Shown here piece by piece: positions 1 to 8,602 of a stretch of 34,124 bases of DNA (positions within the stretch are counted from its first letter, which is position 1; each line of letters opens with the position of its first letter). Below the pieces are notes generated by a model that worked only from the letters and a program-made list of their open reading frames with translations, was not told the DNA's origin and did no database searches. Source of the DNA: Candidatus Intestinimonas merdavium. GTDB taxonomy: Bacteria; Bacillota; Clostridia; Oscillospirales; Oscillospiraceae. A program made the position numbers and the translations under genes. The stretch covers positions 1-34,124 of the forward strand of contig DXCX01000049.1 in assembly GCA_019115785.1 (NCBI GenBank), given 5' to 3'.

Positions 1-67
1 TGACAGGCGATCCTGCCTGACGGCTTAAATCAGTGCGGCTGCAGCGCTGATGGAATGGCGTATATAT

Positions 68-106
68 GCCCTGCCGAGTGGAATCTTCCCGCAGGGCCTT
101 TCCTTT
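68..106 (+). terminator. Intrinsic terminator of an upstream gene
   Basis: A 7-bp GC-rich stem (GCCCTGC at 68-74 pairing with GCAGGGC at 91-97) is followed by a T-rich run (ctttcctttt). No gene lies between base 1 and here, so it probably ends transcription arriving from the left, outside the window. Confidence 0.6.
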
Positions 107-138
107 TGCGTGTTCTGCGGTGTTGCCTTAGAAATGAT

Positions 139-195
139 GAGCCGGATAAGAGGACAGGCTGAGACGCCTGTGTTCTTATCCGGCTCTTTGTTTTG
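139..195 (+). terminator. Long leader hairpin/terminator just before the MATE gene
   Basis: A perfect 13-bp stem (139-151 with 174-186) carries an inner 6-bp stem (ACAGGC 154-159 with GCCTGT 166-171) and is followed by tttgttttg. It ends only about 20 nt before the efflux-pump start codon. Either it is a second terminator of the upstream gene, or a leader attenuator of the pump; the sequence alone does not decide. Confidence 0.6.
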
Positions 196-216
196 CGAAA
201 GGGGTGTGGAGAGAGT

Positions 217-1551
217 ATGGACCTGCTGCGGGAAAAGGTGGGGCGGCTGTATACGCGGTATCTGGCCGCCGCATTCGGCAGCGCCCTCATCAGCTCCATC
301 TACGGCATGGTGGACATGGCCATGGTGGGGCAGTACCAAGGCCCGGAGGGCACGGCCGCCCTGGCGGTGGTGGCGCCTATCTGGAATCTCATTTACAGCA
401 TGGGCCTCCTCACAGGCATCGGCGGCTCGGTGCTCTTTTCCACAGCCAGAGGAAGCGGCGCCCGGGGAGCGGAAGGCGAGGCGCAGTATTTTACCGCCGC
501 TCTTCTGGGCTCTCTGGTCCTGGCCGCCCTGTGCTGGGGCGTGGTGGGATTCTTTGACGCGCCCCTCCTCCGGTTCTTCGGGGCGGAGGACACACTGCTG
601 CCTCTGGCGCGGCAGTATCTGCTGCCGGTGAAGTTCGGCGTCCCCCTCTTCCTCCTCAACCAGATGCTCTCCTGCTTCCTGCGGAACGACGGCGCCCCCG
701 GGCTGGCCACGGGGGCAGTGCTGGCTGGAGGCATCTTCAATGTATTTGGGGACTATTTTTTCGTCTTCGGATTGGATATGGGCATCTTTGGCGCCGGCCT
801 TGCCACGGTGCTGGGGGCACTTATCACCTTTTGCGTGCTTCTCAGCCACCTTTTTTCCCCCAAAAATACCCTGCGGATGGTCCGCCCCACCCGTCTGGCG
901 GTCCGGCTGGGGAAGATCGGCACCGCCGGATTTTCCGCCTGCTTCGTAGATGCCGCCATGGGTATCCTCACCATCCTCTTCAACCGGCAGATCATGGCCT
1001 ATGCCGGCGCCGACGCCCTGGCGGTGTACGGCATCCTGGTGAACATCAGTACCTTTGTCCAATGCTGCGCCTACAGCGTGGGACAGGCTGCCCAGCCCAT
1101 TCTCTCCATCAACTTCGGCGCCGGCCGGTGGGACCGCATCCGGGCCACCTTGCGCTGGGCTCTACTGGCTGCCGCGGTCTTCAGCATCCTCTGGACGGCG
1201 GCGGCCCTGGGGGCGCCCCTGGCCTTCGTCTATATCTTTATGTCGCCCACAGACAAGGTGCTGGCCATCGCCCCCGCCATCATCCGCTGTTATGGTCTCT
1301 CCTTCCTGCTGCTGCCCTTCAATATCTTCTCCACCTATTACTTTCAATCCCTGCTGCGCCCTCTGCCCGCCATGGCGGTGTCGGTGGCCCGCGGCGCGCT
1401 GATCAGCGGGTTCCTCATCCAGATCCTGCCTGCTCTGTTGGGAGGGGACGCCCTGTGGCTGGCCATGCCCATCACCGAGCTGGTGGTGGCCCTGCCGGTG
1501 GCCGCCCTCATGCTGCGGGATACCCGACGCATGGGCCGGACCGGCCTATAG
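217..1551 (+). CDS. MATE family multidrug/Na+-coupled efflux transporter
   Basis: A 444-residue polytopic membrane protein of the MATE family, which exports cationic drugs and metabolites in exchange for Na+ or H+. The family pattern is visible in the N-terminal region (SSIYGMVDMAMVGQYQG followed by a glycine-rich second helix) and in about twelve hydrophobic segments in two similar halves; the length is normal for the family. I chose ATG 217 because GGAGAG lies 5 nt before it; an in-frame TTG at 193 falls in the T-run of the preceding hairpin and has no ribosome site. It stands alone, converging on murC, with which it shares a bidirectional terminator. The exported substrate cannot be read from the sequence. 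The hairpin directly upstream leaves open control by attenuation. Confidence 0.9.
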   Translation: MDLLREKVGRLYTRYLAAAFGSALISSIYGMVDMAMVGQYQGPEGTAALAVVAPIWNLIYSMGLLTGIGGSVLFSTARGSGARGAEGEAQYFTAALLGSLVLAALCWGVVGFFDAPLLRFFGAEDTLLPLARQYLLPVKFGVPLFLLNQMLSCFLRNDGAPGLATGAVLAGGIFNVFGDYFFVFGLDMGIFGAGLATVLGALITFCVLLSHLFSPKNTLRMVRPTRLAVRLGKIGTAGFSACFVDAAMGILTILFNRQIMAYAGADALAVYGILVNISTFVQCCAYSVGQAAQPILSINFGAGRWDRIRATLRWALLAAAVFSILWTAAALGAPLAFVYIFMSPTDKVLAIAPAIIRCYGLSFLLLPFNIFSTYYFQSLLRPLPAMAVSVARGALISGFLIQILPALLGGDALWLAMPITELVVALPVAALMLRDTRRMGRTGL

Positions 1552-1559
1552 CAGCACAA

Positions 1560-1587
1560 ACGCGCACCCCCAGCCGAGGGTGCGCGT
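1560..1587. terminator. Bidirectional terminator between MATE gene and murC
   Basis: Stem of 9-10 bp: CGCGCACCC (1561-1569) with GGGTGCGCG (1578-1586), plus a flanking A-T pair. It lies between the convergent stops at 1551 and 1605 and can serve both genes, although the T-tracts on either side are weak. Confidence 0.6.
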
Positions 1588-1604
1588 TGGACGTTCCATA
1601 GCGT

Positions 1605-2978
1605 TTATTCGCCCTTCACCAGAGCCTCACCGGCGGTGTAAATATCGCCGGCGCCCACGGTGAGGATGAGGTCGCCGGGCCGGGCCAGCTCCCGGAGGGC
1701 GGCGGTGACCTCGGGCAGGGTGGCACAGTACCGGGCGCCGGGGATCTGTTCGGCCAGGTCCCTGGAGGAGATGCCGATGTCGTTGCTCTCCCGGGCGGCG
1801 AAGATCTCGGCCAGAAGGGTGATGTCGGGTTCTTTCAGCACCTCTACAAAGTCGTGGAAGAGGGCCTTGGTTCGGGAATAGGTGTGGGGCTGGAAGGCGC
1901 AGATGACCCGTTCATAGCCCAAAGTACGGGCGGTATCCAACAGGGCCTTGAGCTCGCCGGGGTGGTGGGCGTAGTCGTCATAGATCTCGGCGCCATGGTA
2001 GGTGCCCTTGTGCTCAAAGCGGCGTCCGGCCCCGCGAAACTGGGCCAGGCCCCGTTCCACCGCCTGGCCGGGCACCCCCAGGGCGATGGCGGAGGCCGCC
2101 GCTGCCAGGGCATTTTTCACATTGTGGAGCCCCGGAACCGACAGGGATACATGGGCGTAGACCGCACCCTGGCAGACAATGTCGAAGGTGGGCAGGCCCT
2201 TGAACCAGGTGAGATCGGCGGCGTGGATGTCACCCTCGGTCAGGCCGAAGGTGGTGACAGGGCGCTCCTCGCCGGCCAGTGTCTTCATGGTGTTCTCATC
2301 ATCCCGATTGGCGATGATATGCCCGCCCTCGGGCACCAGGTCGGCAAAGCGGCGGAAGGAGTGCTCCACATCGGCCAGATCCTTGAAGAAATCCAAGTGG
2401 TCGGCCTCAATGTTCAGAATGACGGCGATGGTGGGATAAAAGGAGAGGAAGGAGTTGCAGTACTCGCAGCTCTCCAGGATGATGGTGTCACCCTTGCCCA
2501 CCCGGTGCCCGGCTCCCAGCAGGGGAAGGGTGCCTCCGATCATCACGGTGGGGTCCAGGCCGGCGGCCATGATGATATGGGTGCACATGGATGTGGTGGT
2601 GGTTTTGCCGTGGGTGCCGGAGATGCACAGGGCGTGCTTGTAGTTTCGCATGATGGCGCCCCAGGCCTGGGCCCGCTCAAAGACAGGGATGTGGCCGGCA
2701 TGGGCGGCGGCGATCTCAGGGTTGTCGTCATGGACAGCGGCGGTGCGGATGACCAGCTCGGCCTGTCCCAGGTTCTCGGCCCGATGACCGATGCGGATGG
2801 TGATGCCCAGGCTCCGCAGGTGTTCCACCACGGGGCTCTCCCGCATATCAGAGCCAGTGATCACCATACCCGCGCCGTGGAGAACCTCGGCCAGGGGGGC
2901 CATGGAGACGCCGCCGATACCGATGAGGTGGGCGCGGCGGCCAGGAGCGATATAGGGACGAATATCCATCTCAGTCAT
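1605..2978 (-). CDS. murC: UDP-N-acetylmuramate--L-alanine ligase
   Basis: MurC adds L-alanine to UDP-MurNAc with ATP, the first amino-acid step of cytoplasmic peptidoglycan precursor synthesis. Visible features are the N-terminal Rossmann glycine motif (LIGIGGVSM, about residues 18-26), the ATP-binding P-loop GTHGKTTTT at about 121-129, the Mur-ligase central region, and the C-terminal motif DDYAHHPGE followed by FQPHTYSRT, which is characteristic of MurC. With the start at 2978 the protein is 457 residues, normal for the family. The reading frame is open for 33 more codons upstream, but that extension has no homology-like features and lies across the likely promoter, so I reject it. The gene is monocistronic and diverges from cca. 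Confidence 0.95.
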   Translation of the reverse strand: MTEMDIRPYIAPGRRAHLIGIGGVSMAPLAEVLHGAGMVITGSDMRESPVVEHLRSLGITIRIGHRAENLGQAELVIRTAAVHDDNPEIAAAHAGHIPVFERAQAWGAIMRNYKHALCISGTHGKTTTTSMCTHIIMAAGLDPTVMIGGTLPLLGAGHRVGKGDTIILESCEYCNSFLSFYPTIAVILNIEADHLDFFKDLADVEHSFRRFADLVPEGGHIIANRDDENTMKTLAGEERPVTTFGLTEGDIHAADLTWFKGLPTFDIVCQGAVYAHVSLSVPGLHNVKNALAAAASAIALGVPGQAVERGLAQFRGAGRRFEHKGTYHGAEIYDDYAHHPGELKALLDTARTLGYERVICAFQPHTYSRTKALFHDFVEVLKEPDITLLAEIFAARESNDIGISSRDLAEQIPGARYCATLPEVTAALRELARPGDLILTVGAGDIYTAGEALVKGE

Positions 2979-3002
2979 GGGTTTACACACCCTTTTTGGA
3001 AG

Positions 3003-3031
3003 ATTATAATAATGTGGCCAACCGGACCGGT
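3003..3031 (-). promoter_or_regulatory. Putative murC promoter
   Basis: On the minus strand a perfect TATAAT (3003-3008), preceded by a run of TTAT, lies about 25 bp from the murC start; the matching -35 region (3026-3031, ACCGGT) is poor and sits in a GC-rich palindrome (accggaccggtccgg). Inferred from position and the -10 match only. Confidence 0.4.
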
Positions 3032-3174
3032 CCGGGGAGCGGAAGGCGGGCAGAAAAACAGCCCCTCCGGTCCCCACCGCGGCGGGCCAGGTCTCGGGGG
3101 CCCTTATTTCGTGTCCTTCATTATACAGCCATTATAGGCACTAGGCAAGGAAAAGATACCTGGGAGGGGATAAA

Positions 3175-4164
3175 ATGGAGTGGGAACAGGTGCCGGAGGG
3201 GGTCAGGGCCTGTTGCGCGACTCTGTGGATGGCGGGGGAGGAGGCCTGCCCTGTGGGGGGCTGTGTCCGGGACAGTCTGCTGGGCCGGACGCCGGGGGAC
3301 TGGGACGTGGCCACCTCGGCCCGGCCCGAGACCGTCCAGACGCTCTTTCTCCATACGCTACCCACCGGCCTCCGCCACGGCACTGTGACGGTACTCCTGG
3401 GCGGCATGTCCTTGGAGGTCACCACCTTTCGCCGGGAGGAGGGCTACTCCGATGGCCGACGGCCCGACCGGGTGGTCTTCGGGGTGGGGCTCCGGGAAGA
3501 CCTGTCCCGGCGGGACTTTACCATCAATGCCATGGCGCTCTTGCCTGACGGCACCATCGCCGACCCCTTTGGCGGTCAGGCCGATCTGACCGCAGAACAA
3601 ATCCGCTGCGTGGGGGAGGCGGAGGCGCGGTTTCGGGAGGACGCTCTGCGGATGCTCCGGGCGGTGCGCTTTGCTGCCCAGCTGGGCTTCACCCTGGAGG
3701 AACAGACCGCCGATGCCCTGGCCGGGGAGGCGGAGAGACTGGACCAGGTGTCGGGGGAGCGGGTCCGAGCGGAGCTGGAGAAGGCGCTTCTCTCCCCACG
3801 GCCGGAGCTGTGTGCCCTGCCGGTGGAGTTAGGGATGCTCGCCCGTTTCGGAGCTCCAGCCCGGCGGGTGGATCTCACTGGCCTTGCCGCCCTGCCCGCC
3901 ACGCCGGAGGACCGGTGGCGGGGATTCTGCCAGGCTACCGGGCTGGATATTACTGCCCTGCCGGTGGAACGAAGGCTCCGCCGGGCGGTGCTGGCAAGAC
4001 CGGAGCCGGTGCCCGCCCTCACCGGCGGAGAGCTTCATGCAATGGGTCTGAGAGGGACGGAGATCCGAGCGGCGTTAGCTGTCTTGAAAGACCACATCTC
4101 CAAATACCCAGAGGATAATAAAAAAGATAAATTACGAATAGTTTTAGAGAAAAGGGGGCTCTGA
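3175..4164 (+). CDS. cca: CCA-adding tRNA nucleotidyltransferase (short form)
   Basis: Class II polymerase-beta-type enzyme that builds or repairs the 3'-CCA end of tRNAs from CTP and ATP. The hallmark motifs occur in order: GGCVRDSLLGR with the metal-binding pair in DWDVAT (motif A, about residues 28-46), RRDFTINAMAL (motif B), and EDALRMLRAVRFAAQLGF (motifs C/D, RNA head-neck). At 329 residues it is shorter than the usual 390-450 because the C-terminal body/tail domain is reduced; the CTP/ATP template region is present. Whether it adds the whole CCA or only part of it cannot be told from motifs. The start ATG is preceded by GGGAGGGG. It stands alone, diverging from murC. Confidence 0.88.
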   Translation: MEWEQVPEGVRACCATLWMAGEEACPVGGCVRDSLLGRTPGDWDVATSARPETVQTLFLHTLPTGLRHGTVTVLLGGMSLEVTTFRREEGYSDGRRPDRVVFGVGLREDLSRRDFTINAMALLPDGTIADPFGGQADLTAEQIRCVGEAEARFREDALRMLRAVRFAAQLGFTLEEQTADALAGEAERLDQVSGERVRAELEKALLSPRPELCALPVELGMLARFGAPARRVDLTGLAALPATPEDRWRGFCQATGLDITALPVERRLRRAVLARPEPVPALTGGELHAMGLRGTEIRAALAVLKDHISKYPEDNKKDKLRIVLEKRGL

Positions 4165-4181
4165 CGGGCTCCGGCGCTAAA

Positions 4182-4226
4182 ATGCCGTTACTTTCCCAGG
4201 CCTCCAGGCCCAGAAAGTAACGGCAT
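4182..4226. terminator. Bidirectional terminator between cca and the TetR gene
   Basis: A perfect 14-bp stem (ATGCCGTTACTTTC 4182-4195 with its complement 4213-4226) around a 17-nt loop that itself holds AGGCCT repeats. It fills the gap between convergent stops at 4164 and 4229; on the minus strand it is followed by TTT. Confidence 0.7.
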
Positions 4227-4228
4227 AT

Positions 4229-4816
4229 TCAAGCGTGAAACAGGGTGACAAAGAGGCGGAAGTCCTCTTCCATCTTGGGCAGGAGGGGGTACGAGTAGCC
4301 GTCCAGGACCCAATCCACCACAACGCCCCGGAAGTGGCGGAAGCAGAAGCCGGCGATCCACTCGGGGGAGTGGCCCGGGGCCAGGATACCCTCCTGCTCT
4401 GCCTGGCGGAAGCACTCCACCATGGCCCGGTAGGTGTAGCGGCTGGGGTCCATGCTCTTGGTGCCCGGCTCAGCGATGCGCTGCTGATAGTAGCGTCCGA
4501 TGAGCTCGCCGCTGTGCTCCATGAACTGGCCGTAGGCCGCAAGGAGCCTCCACAGGCGCTGATCGGGACTCTCGCCCCCCACGCCCTCCAGCACACCGCG
4601 TATGTAGTCATCCAGGGGGGTGAAGCCGTGCTCCAGCAGGGCCTCCTTGGAGGAAAAGTGGTGGTAGAAGGCGCCGGTGGTGATGCCGGCAGCCTTGCAG
4701 ATGTCCCGGACGGACACCTTTTCAAAGCCCCGCTCCCGCATGAGGTCCAGGGCGGCATATAGGATCTTCCGCTCCGTCTCCTGGCTCTGGAGCTTCCTGC
4801 GCTGGGCATAATCCAA
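4229..4816 (-). CDS. TetR/AcrR family transcriptional regulator
   Basis: One-domain ligand-responsive repressor, 195 residues with this start. The N-terminal helix-turn-helix is clear (KVSVRDICKAAGITTGAFYHHF, with the following SKEALLE helix), typical of TetR recognition helices; the C-terminal half is the helical ligand-binding/dimer region and gives no ligand clue. I chose the TTG start at 4816 because AGAAGGGGGG lies 8 nt upstream. A GTG at 4861 would add 15 residues but has no ribosome site and overlaps the divergent promoter. It faces degV across an intergenic region with a consensus promoter and a CATAAC-AGC-GTTATG dyad, so autoregulation and control of degV are the natural inference. 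Confidence 0.85.
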   Translation of the reverse strand: MDYAQRRKLQSQETERKILYAALDLMRERGFEKVSVRDICKAAGITTGAFYHHFSSKEALLEHGFTPLDDYIRGVLEGVGGESPDQRLWRLLAAYGQFMEHSGELIGRYYQQRIAEPGTKSMDPSRYTYRAMVECFRQAEQEGILAPGHSPEWIAGFCFRHFRGVVVDWVLDGYSYPLLPKMEEDFRLFVTLFHA

Positions 4817-4839
4817 AGTCTGGGCCCCCCTTCTTTTCG

Positions 4840-4868
4840 TTGACAAGGCGGGTATAATCACCTATAAT
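4840..4868 (+). promoter_or_regulatory. Consensus sigma-A promoter of degV
   Basis: TTGACA (4840-4845), 17-bp spacer, TATAAT (4863-4868): a perfect match in both boxes and spacing. A second TATAAT copy occurs at 4853-4858, and the 4852-4870 stretch is itself a loose palindrome (GTAT...ATAC). Transcription would start near 4875. Confidence 0.85.
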
Positions 4869-4877
4869 ACAAGGTAG

Positions 4878-4892
4878 CATAACAGCGTTATG
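4878..4892. promoter_or_regulatory. Candidate TetR operator
   Basis: The dyad CATAAC-AGC-GTTATG (6-3-6) sits over the expected start point of the degV promoter and upstream of the divergent TetR gene. Size and position fit a TetR-family operator; binding is inferred. Confidence 0.5.
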
Positions 4893-4960
4893 TGAGGATG
4901 GTTACAACTGATTATATATCTGGGGCACGAGCCCTGTCAACAGATGGAGATGATGTCCGA

Positions 4961-5824
4961 ATGGCACCTCGTAAGATCGCCCTGCTCACCGACTCCTGTG
5001 CCGATTTGTCCGCCCGGACAGCGGAGGAGAACCGCATCCATGTGGTGCCGCTGCGTATCCGCTGTGCTGACGGGGAGTACCGGGACGGTGTGGATATTCA
5101 CGCGACCGATGTCTATGCCCGGCTGAAGCGGGGGGAGCTGCCAAAGACCTCGCTGCCCACGGGTGAGGACATTGCGGCGGTCTTTGACCGCATCGCCGAG
5201 CAGGGGTATGACGGTGTCATCGCGGTGATGCTCTCAGGAGGGCTCTCGGGCACCTATAATATGGTGCGCCTCATGGCAGAGGAGCGGAAGGATCTGGAGA
5301 TCAGGGTCTACGATTCGGTGAGCGGGTCCTTGGGCATCGGCATTACCATGCTGCAGCTGGCGGAGGATCTGCGGCGAGGGGCCTCCTGGCGGGAGCTTAC
5401 CCACAAGCGGGTACCCCAGCTCATCAAGGGGACCACACCCTTCTTCTCGGTGGACACCCTGGAGTATCTGCAAAAGGGCGGGCGCATCGGCAAGGTGGCT
5501 GCCATGGCGGGCACCATGCTCCAGATCAAGCCCATCCTCACCTTTGCCGCCGACGGACAGCTCCAGTCCATCGCCAAGGTGCGGGGGAGAAAGCAGGTCA
5601 TGGACAAGCTGGTGGAGCTGACGGTAAAGGCCTGCGGCAGTCACAAAAAGTACAATCTGGCGGTGGCCAATGGCGGCGCCCCGACGGAGATGGAGGAGCT
5701 GCGGGAAAAGCTGAAGGCGGCGCTGCCCAACTATGATCACATTTGGGACGGACAGATTGACGGCACCCTGAGCGTCTACATCGGCGACGGCATCCTGGGC
5801 GCCGGCGTCCAGGTGCTGGACTGA
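4961..5824 (+). CDS. DegV family fatty-acid-binding protein
   Basis: DegV/FakB-type protein, which in Firmicutes binds one fatty acid and presents it to the fatty-acid kinase FakA for phospholipid synthesis. Family signatures are IALLTDSCADLS at the N-terminus, the SGGLSGTYNM loop (fatty-acid/phosphate site), DSVSGSLGIG and the VDTLEYLQKGGRIGK motif. The protein is 287 residues, normal length. I chose ATG 4961, where homologues begin (MAPRKIALLTDS) and with GGAGA 10-11 nt upstream; a GTG at 4892 would overlap the candidate operator. No fakA is present in the window. Its consensus promoter together with a candidate TetR operator suggests tight repression with high induced expression. Confidence 0.88.
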   Translation: MAPRKIALLTDSCADLSARTAEENRIHVVPLRIRCADGEYRDGVDIHATDVYARLKRGELPKTSLPTGEDIAAVFDRIAEQGYDGVIAVMLSGGLSGTYNMVRLMAEERKDLEIRVYDSVSGSLGIGITMLQLAEDLRRGASWRELTHKRVPQLIKGTTPFFSVDTLEYLQKGGRIGKVAAMAGTMLQIKPILTFAADGQLQSIAKVRGRKQVMDKLVELTVKACGSHKKYNLAVANGGAPTEMEELREKLKAALPNYDHIWDGQIDGTLSVYIGDGILGAGVQVLD

Positions 5825-5868
5825 GGCGGAGGGGCTCTGCCTGCGCAGAAATAGATATATCAATATGG

Positions 5869-5915
5869 AAAGGACCCGCTGCAGAACGATGTGTTCCGCA
5901 GCGGGTCCTTTTTCG
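5869..5915. terminator. Strong terminator between degV and the chemoreceptor gene
   Basis: A 14-bp perfect stem (AAAGGACCCGCTGC 5869-5882 with 5898-5911) followed by TTTTTCGTTT on the plus strand. It lies between convergent genes, one base from the chemoreceptor stop, so it may also end the minus-strand message. Confidence 0.85.
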
Positions 5916-5916
5916 T

Positions 5917-8055
5917 TTAGTTTTCTTGCTCTGTGTAGAGCTGGAACTTGCTCACCAGCTCCTTGAGCAGATGGGCCTGGCTGGAAAGCTGCTCACTGGC
6001 GGCGGCACTCTCCTCAGCGGTCGCGGCGTTGTTCTGTACCACACTGGAGATCTCATGCACGCCCTCTGTGGCCTGGAGGATGGAGTCCTTCTGGCGGGCG
6101 GAATATTCGGCGATGCCCTGGGTACGGACGGCCACCTGGGAGATACCCTCCGTCACCAGGCGGAAGGATTCCGCCGTCTCGTCCACGATCTTCTTGCCGT
6201 TTTGTACGGCGGTCAGCGCCTTGGAGATGAGCTGAGCGGTTTCGCCGGAGGCCTCAGAGGTCTTGCTGGCCAGGCTGCGCACCTCGTCGGCCACCACCGC
6301 GAAGCCCTTTCCGGCGTTGCCGGCCCTGGCGGCCTCCACGGCGGCGTTGAGGGCCAGGATATTGGTCTGGAAGGCGATGTCCTCGATATTCTTCACGATC
6401 TGACCGATCTCCTGGGAGGTGGCGGTGATCTCATCCATGGCGGTGAGCATTTCCTCCATCTTGCGGTCACCGTTCTCCACTTCCTGGATGACCTCGTTGA
6501 GCTGGGAATTGGCCTCGTTGGTATTCTGGGTGTTGTTATCCACGTCCCGCTCGATGTCAGACATCATGGAGGCCAGCTCCTGGATGCTGGAGGTCTGCTC
6601 CGTGGCGCCCTGGGCCTGAGACTGGGCGCCCACGGCCACCTGATTGGAGCCGGTGTCTACCTGCTCAGCGGCGCTGGAGATCGTGCTCATGGTCTCAGAA
6701 AGGTGATTTCTGGTGGAGAGCAGGCCATCCTTCAGAGCAGCAAATTCACCGGAATAGTCGCGCAGCAGGTGGAAGGCAAAGTTGCCTGTGGACATCTCCT
6801 GCAGCGCGTGGGTAACCTCGGAGATATAGTCGACGTACAGGCTCAGCCGTGCCACCATCTCCTCCAAGGCGGCGTTGACCACCCCGAACTCATGTCTGGC
6901 ATGGGAATCAATGGAAACGGACAGATCTCCCTCGGCAATCTGCTGAGCGGTGGCGGCCAGGCGGTTGAGGGGCCGGACAACGCCCTTCTGGAGGAAGAAG
7001 AAGATGATCAGGAAGAGAATGACGGCAAAGGCGATGCACAGCACCGCCAGGGTGATGCCGAGCGTCTGGGCGCTGGACATCATGGCCTGCTCGGAGGCGA
7101 CGATGACGATGTACCAGCCGCTTTCCGGAATCTGGCGGTACCAGGCAAGATAAGTCTCACCGTTTTCTATGTAGCTGCCCGTGCCCTCCTTTTGGGCAAG
7201 GATCTGACTGCCCAGCTGGGCCAGCGAGGTGTTCTCATCTGAGAGAATGTTGGCGTTGAGCAGTTTGGCGCTGTCCTCGTCCGCGATATACACGCCCGAG
7301 TCGTCTACCAGGAAGGCACGCCCCCCCGCGACCACGTCCAGGGAGAGGATCATCTGCTGCATCTGGGTAAGGTCAATGTCCGCCGTGGCCACGCCGATGA
7401 AGCGGCCGGAGGCGTCGTAGATGGGGGCGGAGGAGGTCACCATGGAGATCTGGGCAAAGGCGTCATAGTAGGGCGCGGACCAGACAGAGGACTGGGAGGT
7501 GTTGGTGACGCTGGTGTACCAGTCCTGGTCGGTATAGTAGACCCCATCCCCCAGGGAGTAGTTATCTACATAGACCGGCTGACCATTTTCCCGCATGCAG
7601 TAGGGAGAGTAGTACTGCTGATTGGAGCGGTAGGCGTAGGGCTCAAACCAGATGCCGCCGCCAAACGTCTCATCATTGCTGCCGATAAAGCCGGTCAGGA
7701 TGTCTTCATAGGCGGCGGCTTCCCAGTTGGCGCCTGCTGCGGCGCCCAGGGTGCCATCGGGATTGACGGTCTGGGTGAGGGCGCCCATAGCCTGTTCGTG
7801 GATGGCCTCCACACTCCTGGCCATGGTTTCAGCCACCATACGGTTGTTGGAGAGGGAGTTCTCAATGGACTCCGACGCCACGGAGAGACACTGGGACATC
7901 TCGTTCGTAACGCTGCTCTCGATGACGCCCTTGGCGCTGAGATAGCCCATCAGGGATAGAATGGCCATGGAGAGAAATACCGCTGGGATCACCATCGACA
8001 AAAGCGCTGTCCGCACAGAACGATAAGAGCGTTTCTTTGATCCTTTTTTTCCCAT
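5917..8055 (-). CDS. Methyl-accepting chemotaxis protein with extracellular Cache domain
   Basis: Membrane chemoreceptor that senses an external ligand and controls the CheA kinase. In order: basic N-terminus, TM1 (about 18-40), a large extracellular double-Cache-type sensor (about 45-320, with the typical WY-rich strands and a [11 protein letters not shown] linker), TM2 (about 328-352), HAMP (from about 353), and the cytoplasmic methyl-accepting coiled coil with the invariant hairpin tip ([20 protein letters not shown] then [17 protein letters not shown]). The 712-residue length is normal. ATG 8055 has AAAAGGAG 10 nt before it. There are no che or flagellar genes nearby, so it is an orphan receptor; the ligand is not deducible, although dCache domains often bind amino acids. 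A long structured leader precedes it. Confidence 0.93.
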   Translation of the reverse strand: MGKKGSKKRSYRSVRTALLSMVIPAVFLSMAILSLMGYLSAKGVIESSVTNEMSQCLSVASESIENSLSNNRMVAETMARSVEAIHEQAMGALTQTVNPDGTLGAAAGANWEAAAYEDILTGFIGSNDETFGGGIWFEPYAYRSNQQYYSPYCMRENGQPVYVDNYSLGDGVYYTDQDWYTSVTNTSQSSVWSAPYYDAFAQISMVTSSAPIYDASGRFIGVATADIDLTQMQQMILSLDVVAGGRAFLVDDSGVYIADEDSAKLLNANILSDENTSLAQLGSQILAQKEGTGSYIENGETYLAWYRQIPESGWYIVIVASEQAMMSSAQTLGITLAVLCIAFAVILFLIIFFFLQKGVVRPLNRLAATAQQIAEGDLSVSIDSHARHEFGVVNAALEEMVARLSLYVDYISEVTHALQEMSTGNFAFHLLRDYSGEFAALKDGLLSTRNHLSETMSTISSAAEQVDTGSNQVAVGAQSQAQGATEQTSSIQELASMMSDIERDVDNNTQNTNEANSQLNEVIQEVENGDRKMEEMLTAMDEITATSQEIGQIVKNIEDIAFQTNILALNAAVEAARAGNAGKGFAVVADEVRSLASKTSEASGETAQLISKALTAVQNGKKIVDETAESFRLVTEGISQVAVRTQGIAEYSARQKDSILQATEGVHEISSVVQNNAATAEESAAASEQLSSQAHLLKELVSKFQLYTEQEN

Positions 8056-8317
8056 ATACGAAATCTCCTTTTCTCTGGACGTCTCGGGCTTGTCGGATCA
8101 TCATGCTGGGCCGGGCGGCGGTGTGAAGGCCGTAGAGCGTTCGCAAATGACGGCAATCCAGGGGGGCGTCCATGTATCGGACCTTACGCAGGGGCACTGC
8201 CCTATGAAAGGCGCGGGGAAGGGGATGCGGACAATGTGTGAACGGCGGATGCCATCCCCAAAGGTCTGGCCTGTCTGTAGCGCAGGCCAAACGGAAGCTT
8301 ACCGTATTTATCTCTCG
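8056..8317 (-). other. Structured ~260-nt 5' leader of the chemoreceptor
   Basis: From the predicted start point near 8317 to the ATG there is no convincing gene, but several stem-loops: GGCCTG/CAGGCC (8268-8273 with 8283-8288), GGGGATG/CATCCCC (8221-8227 with 8253-8259), GGGCA/TGCCC (8192-8202) and ACGG/CCGT near the 5' end. I could not match it to the c-di-GMP-I (GEMM) consensus or any other riboswitch I know. Confidence 0.35.
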
Positions 8318-8323
8318 ACAGGA

Positions 8324-8352
8324 ATATAAAAAAATTAAGAACAAATTGTTAA
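8324..8352 (-). promoter_or_regulatory. Putative chemoreceptor promoter
   Basis: On the minus strand TTAACA (8347-8352), 17-bp spacer, TTATAT (8324-8329), in a strongly AT-rich stretch (8320-8420) that contrasts with the GC-rich surroundings. This predicts a leader of about 260 nt. Confidence 0.5.
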
Positions 8353-8419
8353 GAACTTGGAGCAAAACTAAGGGAGTAAACCTAAATACAAGGATAAATT
8401 ACAGATAATTACATTTTAT

Positions 8420-8491
8420 AATCAAAAGAGAAGCCGGCGAAGCACGCCCGAGCGCGGCAGGAAAAATCACCTGTCGGGCAGTGCTCGCCGG
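8420..8491 (-). terminator. Terminator of the TetR-MMPL-GLUG operon
   Basis: Long imperfect inverted repeat: CCGGCGA (8434-8440) with TCGCCGG (8485-8491) plus GCAC/GTGC and CCCGA/TCGGG steps, followed on the minus strand by TTCTCTTTTGATT. It lies about 110-180 nt past the GLUG stop at 8603. The 8492-8602 stretch holds no gene, only the perfect palindrome CCAAGCGCTTGG at 8535-8546. Confidence 0.6.
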
Positions 8492-8602
8492 ACATGGGGT
8501 ATACCAGGGAACATGCGCACGCCTTGGATGTTGCCCAAGCGCTTGGCAGAGTGCATGATCCGCAGACGGCGAAAGCGATGTCTGGCGGTATGGGATATTC
8601 GC

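Noticed and set aside
8056-8317. c-di-GMP riboswitch before the chemoreceptor
   Set aside because: I looked for the GEMM core (the CACGCA-AGGGCAAACC and GGUAGGUAGCGGGGU-type parts) on the minus strand and did not find it.
8056-8365. Minus-strand frame extending from within the chemoreceptor to 8365 as a leader peptide
   Set aside because: No ribosome site and an odd composition; it overlaps the predicted promoter and stems and is out of frame with the receptor.
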